Origin: Sulfurovum sp.
Lineage (GTDB): Bacteria > Campylobacterota > Campylobacteria > Campylobacterales > Sulfurovaceae
Assembly: GCA_015493425.1 (NCBI GenBank)
Contig: WGDG01000106.1
Location: 1-5,943 of the forward strand
Length of the DNA stretch: 5,943 nucleotides
Reading direction: 5' to 3'
The position numbers were made by a program, and so were the translations under genes. Shown piece after piece: positions 1 through 5,128 of the stretch (within the stretch, counting starts at the first letter, position 1; every line of letters begins with the position of its first letter). Under the pieces are notes generated by a model, which worked only from the letters and a program-made list of their open reading frames with translations, searched no databases and had not been told where the DNA came from.

Positions 1-778
1 GGGTTGACGCCCCCGCTCTTGCAATGGCGAAGTCGGCCTCATTCATATAATCAGCCAGTTTTGTCGTAAAGCCGAAGACTTCTGCATCGATGCCAAGATC
101 ACGATAGGCCTCTTCTACCGCTTCAATGTTGTTCGCTCCAGCCTGATGGATAATGCGGATGCCACGCGCTTTGAGTTCGGGTGCGATGGAGAGTGCCAGT
201 TCATTGATGGCACGCGCGCCCTGTGAACCGCCAAGGAAGATAATGGTTTTCACTTTTTCGCGGATACGGGCATTGTCAAAAAATACCTCTTTGACAGGGT
301 AGGCTTTGATAGAGCTCTCTTCAAGGTAGGAGCTGATAAAAACATCGGCATAGGGCTTGAGCAGTTTGTTGAGCGATCCCAGAGCGGCATTCTGTTCGTG
401 GATTACCAGCGGCACCCCGCTTGTCTTTGCAGCAAATGCCGTGGCCGCCGAAGAGAAGCCCCCTACGGAAAATACCACTTTCGCATCATGTTCTTTAAGC
501 AGTTTTCGTGCCTGAAGATAGGCTTTGAACATCATCCAGAGTGACTGAATTTTTCCAATCCCCTTCTGGTTAACCACCCCTTTGGTTTCCAGAAAATACT
601 TTGCTTCAAAATCATTGTCATCTTCGAACCACTGTCTGTCCTGCCCCTTTTCGGAACCGATGTAGACAAGATTGGCAGCAGTTTTCTGCTTACTGTTTTC
701 TGTAACCAATGCTTCTTTGACTGCACGAATGATCGCTAGATGGCCACCCGTCCCCCCGCCTGTCATTACAATGCTCAT
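1..778 (-). CDS. murG: MurG, lipid II synthase (UDP-GlcNAc transferase), 3' end missing
   Basis: MurG is a peripheral inner-membrane GT-B glycosyltransferase. It moves GlcNAc from UDP-GlcNAc to lipid I, giving lipid II, the last cytoplasmic step of peptidoglycan synthesis. The window holds 259 codons from ATG at 776-778; family members are about 340-360 residues, so roughly the last quarter lies beyond position 1. Visible motifs are the first glycine-rich loop GGGTGGH (residues 7-13), SVGGFSS (104-110), HEQN (127-130), the second glycine loop GGSQGA (183-188), HQAG (211-214) and the start of the C-terminal sugar-nucleotide loop RAGAST (254-259). The start is supported by AAAGGGGAG at 786-794, 7 nt upstream of the ATG. 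The gene lies 28 bp downstream of ftsW and is probably cotranscribed with it. No internal stop or frameshift is seen. The identification is firm. Confidence 0.97.
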   Translation of the reverse strand, partial: MSIVMTGGGTGGHLAIIRAVKEALVTENSKQKTAANLVYIGSEKGQDRQWFEDDNDFEAKYFLETKGVVNQKGIGKIQSLWMMFKAYLQARKLLKEHDAKVVFSVGGFSSAATAFAAKTSGVPLVIHEQNAALGSLNKLLKPYADVFISSYLEESSIKAYPVKEVFFDNARIREKVKTIIFLGGSQGARAINELALSIAPELKARGIRIIHQAGANNIEAVEEAYRDLGIDAEVFGFTTKLADYMNEADFAIARAGAST

Positions 779-785
779 GTCTCAT

Positions 786-794
786 CTCCCCTTT
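786..794 (-). promoter_or_regulatory. Ribosome binding site of murG
   Basis: Read on the minus strand this is AAAGGGGAG, followed by 7 nt and then the ATG of murG. It is the strongest purine-rich site in the 28 bp ftsW-murG gap and fixes the murG start. No promoter or terminator is visible in the gap, which supports one ftsW-murG transcript. Confidence 0.75.
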
Positions 795-806
795 GTCTGT
801 TTCATA

Positions 807-1991
807 CTACACCATTCTTCCATGAATGTCTCTTGGCACTTTTTTGGAAATCATCAGTACCATACCGATTGCAATGCAGCTTGCCATAATATGCGATCCG
901 CCGTAACTCAGGAACGGTACCGCAATTCCTTTAATAGGAGTAATACCGGCAATCCCGAATGCGTTAAGCAAAAAGGCATATGCAATCAGCAGCCCCACGC
1001 CGATGCTGAAAAGATAGTACATAGGGTCTTTGACTTTCGAGGCGATTTTGAAAATGCGGAAAATAATAAAGAGCAGTGTCAGAACCACAAATACGATACC
1101 GATAAATCCAAGCTCTTCAGCGGTTCCTGCAAGAATAAAGTCCGTATGCACTTCCGAAAGATACCCCAGTTTGAACTGTCCGTTTCCAAGCCCCTGCCCG
1201 AAAAGACCACCGTTATGAATGGCATTGAGTGAGTTGGAGATCTGCCAGGGCTCTTTCACTGTTGCTGCTACCCGAAGCTCCTGAAGCGGTTTGAATGGAA
1301 GCCAGGAGAGTACACTGTCCTGAACACTGATCCACCAGCTTTTGATACGCGCCATTCTATGGGGTGCGAGAAAAATAAGTGCAATAACGGCAGCAAAAGC
1401 CGAAGAGAGGAGCAGTAAAAAGAATTTATAGGAACTTCCGACAAAGAGAAAGAGGGTCAACAGTGCTGCACCGAGTACCACGACCTGTCCCAGGTCTTTC
1501 TGGAAAATAGCAACCAATACCACCACAGCCATAAAAATAAAAAGATAGGGGGCAAAAAGCCGTATCTCTTCCCCAAAAGACATATGCCCTTTATCTCCCA
1601 GTTTTCGCTTGAAACTCCAGGCAAGAAAGGCAATAAAACCTACCTTGAAAAACTCCACAGGAGCAATGGAAACCGGGCCGAGATGAATCCATCGTTTGGC
1701 TCCGCCGACCGCCGTTACAAGAGAGTGCGGCAAAAAAGGCATGACAACCATCAACAGGAAGAAAAGAACAAAAAGTCCAATCCCGATGCGGGCGATCCAT
1801 CTGTCCGGGTCGAGCCTGCTGAGAATCACCATCATTGTGAGCCCGGCAAACACTGCGATACTCTGACGTATAAAAAAATGAAATTCGTTATAGCCGAAAT
1901 GCTGTACAGTATAGACAGACAGCGAATAGTCCATCACCAGTGAGAGTGTCAGCAGAACCATAACAGCGGCAAGCAGCGGTTTGTCTATCAT
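807..1991 (-). CDS. ftsW: FtsW, septal SEDS peptidoglycan glycosyltransferase
   Basis: This 394-residue, strongly hydrophobic protein has about ten membrane segments and belongs to the SEDS family, which polymerises lipid II into glycan strands. FtsW is the division member and works with FtsI. The family loop GGAKRWIHLG (96-105) precedes PVEFFK (111-116), where most members read QPSE or QPAE. The extracytoplasmic motif VHTDFILAGTAEELG (281-295) carries the putative catalytic Asp284, matching the essential Asp of RodA/FtsW. The C-terminal PIKG-PFLSYGGS region (352-366) has the Lys after Pro that is typical of FtsW, where RodA has Val or Thr-Gly; with murG beside it, this favours FtsW over RodA. 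An in-frame TGA at 1998-2000 makes ATG 1989-1991 the first possible ATG start. The ribosome site (GTGAAG, 4 nt upstream) is weak. The stop is TAG at 807-809. It is transcribed divergently from ftsI, its expected partner. Confidence 0.95.
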   Translation of the reverse strand: MIDKPLLAAVMVLLTLSLVMDYSLSVYTVQHFGYNEFHFFIRQSIAVFAGLTMMVILSRLDPDRWIARIGIGLFVLFFLLMVVMPFLPHSLVTAVGGAKRWIHLGPVSIAPVEFFKVGFIAFLAWSFKRKLGDKGHMSFGEEIRLFAPYLFIFMAVVVLVAIFQKDLGQVVVLGAALLTLFLFVGSSYKFFLLLLSSAFAAVIALIFLAPHRMARIKSWWISVQDSVLSWLPFKPLQELRVAATVKEPWQISNSLNAIHNGGLFGQGLGNGQFKLGYLSEVHTDFILAGTAEELGFIGIVFVVLTLLFIIFRIFKIASKVKDPMYYLFSIGVGLLIAYAFLLNAFGIAGITPIKGIAVPFLSYGGSHIMASCIAIGMVLMISKKVPRDIHGRMV

Positions 1992-2021
1992 AGAACTTCA
2001 CTTTATAGAGTTGAATGCCGT

Positions 2022-2030
2022 ATTTTATCA
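2022..2030 (-). promoter_or_regulatory. Candidate extended -10 promoter for ftsW-murG
   Basis: The minus strand reads TGATAAAAT, fitting the TGnTATAAT extended -10 pattern, with TAAAAT at 2022-2027. No recognisable -35 hexamer lies 16-18 bp upstream, which is usual for the main sigma factor in Campylobacter and Helicobacter. Transcription would start near 2015, giving a leader of about 25 nt to the ftsW ATG. This is a sequence match only. Confidence 0.5.
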
Positions 2031-2047
2031 GATATAACAGATATCTT

Positions 2048-2056
2048 TGATAAAAT
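2048..2056 (+). promoter_or_regulatory. Candidate extended -10 promoter for ftsI
   Basis: The plus strand reads TGATAAAAT, the same nine bases as the ftsW promoter on the other strand, with TAAAAT at 2051-2056. Transcription would begin near 2063, leaving a leader of only about 12-15 nt before the ftsI start. There is no clear -35 box. Confidence 0.5.
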
Positions 2057-2068
2057 TCCACATAAACC

Positions 2069-2074
2069 GGGGGA
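2069..2074 (+). promoter_or_regulatory. Ribosome binding site of ftsI; start ambiguous by one codon
   Basis: GGGGGA directly abuts ATG 2075-2077 and lies 3 nt before a second ATG at 2078-2080. Both spacings are short, and the second ATG is the better fit. The true N-terminus may therefore be one residue shorter than annotated. Confidence 0.55.
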
Positions 2075-4099
2075 ATGATGAACAAAGAGATAAAAAATCA
2101 GGCGATGCAGCAGCGTACCAGCAAGATTACAGGACTCTTCATCCTGTTGGTCATCGGTATGGCCATCTTTCTGGCGTCCATACTCAACACGGTTACCTCA
2201 GACCGTCACATTCCCAGCCAGCTTGCCACCATTCACGACCGCTCTTTCCGGGGCACCATTCTTTCAGCAGATCACTACACCCTCTCCTCTTCCTTCAAAA
2301 CCTACCAGGCAGTCATTCGGGGTGAGAGTATCGATCCTGACAGAAAAGCCCTCTTTATCAAACTTTTCAGTATCTACAGCGGGATCCCTGAAGCAAAACT
2401 CAATAAACGCTTCTTCGATAAAAAAGGTCGCAAGATCAAAGGCAATATTATCCTCTCAAAACACCTCAATGCCAAACAGGCAATGCAGCTTAAATCGCTT
2501 GCCTACAAGCTGCGGCAACTGAAGGTTTTCCGCTCGGTAAAAACCCGTTCGGGTATCGAAGTACTCTATGGCCTTGATATTACAGAGATTGGCGAAAGCC
2601 GCCGCTTCCCGCTGCATGACATACTCAGCCCTATCGTAGGCTACGTGGGCAAAAAATATGACGGCCACTATACCCGCCCCGAAGGGAAAAAGGGGCTTGA
2701 ACGCAAATATGAGAAATATATTACATCCAAAAAAGACGGCTATTTCCGTGGAAAACGTGATGTCGGCGGCAACATCATCCATGATAAAAACACGATCACA
2801 AAACAGCGTGTTGACGGTATGGATCTCCACCTCAACGTTCCCCTTGCCCTGCAACGTCGCGTTGAAAAGATGATAGACAGTATGAAAGCACGTATCGATG
2901 CCGATGAAATTCTTGTCGGCATCATGGAGAGCAAGACAGGTAAAGTCCTCACATTGGCAAGTACAGAACGCTATGACCCTTCGCACATTACCCAAAAAGA
3001 CATCCCCGCACTCAGCCCTAAATTTGCAGAATATCCCTACGAAGCAGGGTCGGTCATCAAACCGCTGACCCTTGCCATTGCTCTGGACAAAGGAGTCGTT
3101 ACTCCCCATACGGTGTTCAATACCTTCAACGGAAAGTTAAAAATCGGAAAACACCGCACCATCAGTGATGATGAAAAGTTCGAATCGCTCGATGCAACCG
3201 GCATCATCGTTCACTCCTCAAACGTCGGTATTTCCCAAATTTCATGGAGACTGACAGGCAAGGAGTTCCGTGACGGGCTGCTGGCATTCGGCCTCTCCCA
3301 GCCTTCGGGCATTGACCTCTCCCGCGACCTTCCCGGACACATCAAATCACTGCATCTTCTCAACAACCAGATGCACCGGGCCAACAGCTCCTACGGCTAC
3401 GGTATGGTGGTTACTTTCGCACAGCTCTTCAAAGCCTACTCGGCATTCAACAACGACGGTGTAGCAGTGACACCGCGTATTGCCGACTATCTCGAAGATG
3501 CTAAAGGCAACCACTACATTCTGCCGCCTACCCGGGGGGATCTTCACCCCATAGGCAAAAAAGCTGCCAGAGAGATACATGAAATTCTCAAAGAGGTCGT
3601 TAAGCGCGGTACGGGTGTCAAGGCACAGTATCCGGGTCTTGAAATCGGAGGCAAAACCGGTACGGCACATATCGCCAAACACGGCCATTACGTTAGAGAA
3701 TACCACAGCAGTTTTTACGGCTTTGCCAACGACAAAAAGGGACACAAATATACTATTGGCGTACTGGTGATCCGCGCAAAAAAATACCACAAATATTTTG
3801 CTTCACAGTCTGCCGTACCTACATTTAAAAATGCCGTACGTATTCTGGTCGACCAGGGCTATCTCCAACCCGATCCAAATGCCGAAGAAAAAGTAGCGTG
3901 TGATACACCGCTCTATGGTGAAAAACGCAGTGAAACAGAAGTCTCCGCACCGATTCTGCCGCCACCGCCAAAACCAAAAGAGCCGCAACAGCCCATTATT
4001 GAAAAACCGCAAAAAGTAGTTCCCGTACCAAAACACAAACCTAAATCTGCACCGAAAATCCGTAAAAGTCAGATCGAAGATGCGGCAGATCTCTTTTAG
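2075..4099 (+). CDS. ftsI: FtsI (PBP3)-type class B penicillin-binding protein, peptidoglycan transpeptidase
   Basis: This 674-residue D,D-transpeptidase crosslinks peptide stems of new septal glycan in the periplasm. It has a short basic N-terminus, one membrane anchor at about 18-38, a class B dimerisation domain (RGTIL at 59-63, GLERKYEKY at 207-215), then the transpeptidase domain. The three active-site motifs are intact: SVIK (326-329, nucleophile Ser326), SSN (381-383) and KTG (527-529). The surrounding SSNVGIS is FtsI-like; PBP2/MrdA usually has S-x-D there. The common DRxGxxLA after RGxI is replaced by SADHYTLS (64-71). A Pro/Lys-rich tail (about 625-662), ending in an acidic stretch, runs well beyond the usual catalytic domain end near 595. 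The start is ATG 2075 or 2078. The gene shares a promoter region with divergent ftsW and ends 3 bp from convergent panC. Confidence 0.92.
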   Translation: MMNKEIKNQAMQQRTSKITGLFILLVIGMAIFLASILNTVTSDRHIPSQLATIHDRSFRGTILSADHYTLSSSFKTYQAVIRGESIDPDRKALFIKLFSIYSGIPEAKLNKRFFDKKGRKIKGNIILSKHLNAKQAMQLKSLAYKLRQLKVFRSVKTRSGIEVLYGLDITEIGESRRFPLHDILSPIVGYVGKKYDGHYTRPEGKKGLERKYEKYITSKKDGYFRGKRDVGGNIIHDKNTITKQRVDGMDLHLNVPLALQRRVEKMIDSMKARIDADEILVGIMESKTGKVLTLASTERYDPSHITQKDIPALSPKFAEYPYEAGSVIKPLTLAIALDKGVVTPHTVFNTFNGKLKIGKHRTISDDEKFESLDATGIIVHSSNVGISQISWRLTGKEFRDGLLAFGLSQPSGIDLSRDLPGHIKSLHLLNNQMHRANSSYGYGMVVTFAQLFKAYSAFNNDGVAVTPRIADYLEDAKGNHYILPPTRGDLHPIGKKAAREIHEILKEVVKRGTGVKAQYPGLEIGGKTGTAHIAKHGHYVREYHSSFYGFANDKKGHKYTIGVLVIRAKKYHKYFASQSAVPTFKNAVRILVDQGYLQPDPNAEEKVACDTPLYGEKRSETEVSAPILPPPPKPKEPQQPIIEKPQKVVPVPKHKPKSAPKIRKSQIEDAADLF

Positions 4100-4102
4100 G
4101 TA

Positions 4103-4927
4103 TTAGATCCAAATATTATCAATAAGCCGCGGTTTGCCAACCCACGCAGCGACAAGGATGATCGTATTCCCAATCTCAACTTTCTCAATCGCCCGGAAAG
4201 CCCGGTCGACAATAGCCACATACTCGACTTCATCCGCCTCTTTGAGCACCTCAAGCATTTCTGCCTTGATCTTCTCGGCATCAAGCTCCCCCGCCATTAC
4301 CATTTTTGTTGCCTGCTTGAGTGCCCGGGAAAGACAGAGTGCCCGTTCTTTCTCTTCAGGAGTAAGATAGGCATTGCGCGAACTGAGTGCCAACCCTTTT
4401 TCGTCACGTACAATCTCACAGGGGATAATGTCAACATTTAAAAAGTAGTTTCTGACCATCTGCATCACCAGTGCAAGCTGCTGTGCATCTTTTTTGCCAA
4501 AGTAAGCGCGTGTCGCCTGTGTCAGATTAAGCAACTTCATCACAATCTGCAGCATTCCGTCAAAATGTCCCGGACGTTTTTCACCTTCAAGTATATATCC
4601 CCGAACAGCAGGTGCACCGATACAGAGCTCATCGGGTTCATACATCTGATCGATCGTCGGCATAAAGAGGACATCCACCCCTGCCCGTTCACAAATCAGC
4701 CTGTCTGCCTCTTCCCGTCTTGGGTAGGCATCAAGGTCTTCCCCCTCAAGAAACTGTGTCGGGTTGACAAAGACCGATACGATCACAGCATCGTTCTCCT
4801 CTTTTGCACGCCGGATGAGGGAAAGGTGCCCCTGATGTAGAGCGCCCATTGTCGGTACAAATCCTATGCTTCCCTGCAGTGATGCTCTAACTTCTTTTAA
4901 TGCTTCGATCGTACGCGCAATAACCAT
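4103..4927 (-). CDS. panC: PanC, pantothenate synthetase (pantoate--beta-alanine ligase)
   Basis: PanC joins pantoate and beta-alanine at the expense of ATP (to AMP and PPi), giving pantothenate for CoA synthesis in the cytoplasm. The 274-residue length is normal for the family. Motifs in order are FVPTMGALHQGH (23-34) with the nucleotide-binding HxGH at 31-34, VFVNPTQF (52-59), RPGHFDGM (118-125) in the pantoate/ATP region, FGKKDAQQ (143-150), and the KMSKS-like LSSRNAYL (181-188). All expected signature residues that I can recognise are present. The start ATG at 4925-4927 follows GAGGG by 6 nt. The gene stands alone: no panB or panD is in the window, ftsI converges on its 3' end, and prfB diverges from its 5' end. 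The candidate promoter is at 4961-4969. The identification is firm. Confidence 0.97.
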   Translation of the reverse strand: MVIARTIEALKEVRASLQGSIGFVPTMGALHQGHLSLIRRAKEENDAVIVSVFVNPTQFLEGEDLDAYPRREEADRLICERAGVDVLFMPTIDQMYEPDELCIGAPAVRGYILEGEKRPGHFDGMLQIVMKLLNLTQATRAYFGKKDAQQLALVMQMVRNYFLNVDIIPCEIVRDEKGLALSSRNAYLTPEEKERALCLSRALKQATKMVMAGELDAEKIKAEMLEVLKEADEVEYVAIVDRAFRAIEKVEIGNTIILVAAWVGKPRLIDNIWI

Positions 4928-4933
4928 ACCTAA

Positions 4934-4938
4934 CCCTC
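4934..4938 (-). promoter_or_regulatory. Ribosome binding site of panC
   Basis: The minus strand reads GAGGG, then 6 nt, then the panC ATG. Spacing and sequence are good and support the chosen start. Confidence 0.65.
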
Positions 4939-4953
4939 TATTTTGCTTTTGTT

Positions 4954-4962
4954 TGGTAAAAT
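4954..4962 (+). promoter_or_regulatory. Candidate extended -10 promoter for prfB
   Basis: TGGTAAAAT fits TGnTATAAT and is preceded by T-rich runs (4941-4954), the pattern of main-sigma promoters in epsilonproteobacteria. Transcription would start near 4969, giving a prfB leader of about 160 nt that contains the whole REPIN-like element. A promoter nearer to prfB cannot be excluded, but I saw no better match. Confidence 0.45.
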
Positions 4963-4969
4963 CATAGCA
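4961..4969 (-). promoter_or_regulatory. Candidate extended -10 promoter for panC
   Basis: The minus strand reads TGCTATGAT, a good extended -10, with TATGAT at 4961-4966. The start would be near 4954, with a leader of about 27 nt. It overlaps the prfB -10 hexamer by 2 bp. The place where a -35 box would sit (about 4984-4989) is inside the REPIN-like element. Confidence 0.5.
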
Positions 4970-4979
4970 AAATATTACT

Positions 4980-5004
4980 GTAGGGTGTTGTCCCTGACAA
5001 CACC
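4980..5004 (+). repeat. Left REP-type hairpin
   Basis: GTAG (4980-4983) is followed directly by a perfect 9 bp stem, GGTGTTGTC (4984-4992) and GACAACACC (4996-5004), with loop CCT. No T-run follows on either strand, so a standard intrinsic terminator is unlikely. In the prfB leader it would form the most stable structure of the region. Confidence 0.7.
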
Positions 5005-5011
5005 ATTAGCC

Positions 5012-5026
5012 TCTTTATAGCAAAGA
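5012..5026. repeat. Small inverted repeat inside the element
   Basis: TCTTT (5012-5016) pairs with AAAGA (5022-5026) across the 5 nt loop ATAGC. The stem is A-T rich and weak, and may be chance. Confidence 0.3.
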
Positions 5027-5039
5027 TGCATATTTCTGA

Positions 5040-5075
5040 ACCAAACATTCATTTGGTGCTGTGAGGGCGACCAAA
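5040..5075. repeat. Three-part alternating stem: ACCAAA / TTTGGT / ACCAAA
   Basis: ACCAAA at 5040-5045 and again at 5070-5075 are both complementary to TTTGGT at 5052-5057. The middle segment can pair with either outer one (loops of 6 and 12 nt), so the two hairpins exclude each other in RNA. The geometry resembles an attenuator, but the stems are only 6 bp, and the segment is part of the repeat element rather than shown to be regulatory. Confidence 0.4.
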
Positions 5076-5087
5076 GGAAGTACCAGT

Positions 5088-5104
5088 GGTGCACAGCACC
5101 CTAC
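5088..5104 (-). repeat. Right REP-type hairpin (inverted)
   Basis: On the minus strand GTAG (5104-5101) is followed directly by GGTGC, loop TGT, GCACC (5100-5088), a 5 bp stem. The layout matches the left REP in opposite orientation with a shorter stem. It ends 24 nt before the prfB start. Confidence 0.6.
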
Positions 5105-5105
5105 A

Positions 5106-5128
5106 GGGAAAAAGGAACTTTTTCACCC
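5106..5128 (+). promoter_or_regulatory. prfB ribosome binding site within a hairpin
   Basis: The only purine-rich site before prfB is AAGGA (5112-5116), 12 nt from the ATG, which is longer than usual. It lies in a possible hairpin: AAAAAG (5109-5114), loop GAA, CTTTTT (5118-5123), with GGG (5106-5108) able to pair with CCC (5126-5128) around a CA bulge. Folding would hide part of the site, while stacking could also shorten the effective spacing to the ATG. The effect on translation is unknown. Confidence 0.45.

Larger units (their letters stand above)
2022..2056. repeat. Interrupted palindrome spanning both divergent promoters
   Basis: ATTTTATCA (2022-2030) is the exact reverse complement of TGATAAAAT (2048-2056). 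Inside it, AGATAT (2030-2035) is the reverse complement of ATATCT (2041-2046), separated by AACAG. The two arms therefore match over nearly their whole length, apart from two extra T bases in the right arm (2046-2048 region). The outer arms are the two candidate -10 elements. The dyad could be a regulator site, or simply a result of placing two A+T-rich promoters back to back. Confidence 0.6.
4978..5106. repeat. REPIN-like element (two inverted REP-type sequences), 129 bp
   Basis: The element is bounded by a perfect 10 bp inverted repeat: CTGTAGGGTG at 4978-4987 and CACCCTACAG at 5097-5106. Read inward, the ends agree at 14 of 16 positions. Each end contains GTAG followed directly by a palindrome starting GGTG. 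GTAG plus palindrome is the hallmark of REP sequences processed by RAYT (TnpA_REP) transposases in gammaproteobacteria, and two REPs in inverted orientation about 100 bp apart form a REPIN. A third partial copy, GGTGCTGTG (5055-5063), is the reverse complement of 5092-5100. No clear target duplication flanks the element. Calling it mobile is an inference; a two-ended MITE is the alternative. Confidence 0.6.

Noticed and set aside
779..806. Possible separate promoter for murG in the ftsW-murG gap
   Set aside because: The 28 bp gap holds only a ribosome site; no -10-like hexamer in suitable position was seen.
672..1232. Open frame of 186 codons on the plus strand
   Set aside because: It overlaps the murG start and the conserved C-terminal half of ftsW on the opposite strand and shows no coherent protein character.
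2456..3109. Open frame of 217 codons on the minus strand
   Set aside because: It is antisense to the transpeptidase-coding part of ftsI, has no recognisable domain and no ribosome site, and reflects the codon use of ftsI.
3347..3790. Open frame of 147 codons on the minus strand
   Set aside because: It is antisense to the KTG region of ftsI, with no family resemblance.
4984..5004. Strong hairpin considered as an intrinsic terminator
   Set aside because: No run of T follows on either strand, and it lies upstream of both flanking genes, not after a gene end.
4928..5128. tRNA, riboswitch or small RNA gene in the largest gene-free stretch
   Set aside because: No cloverleaf, T-loop motif or known riboswitch core was recognised; the stretch is accounted for by promoters, the inverted-repeat element and the prfB ribosome site.
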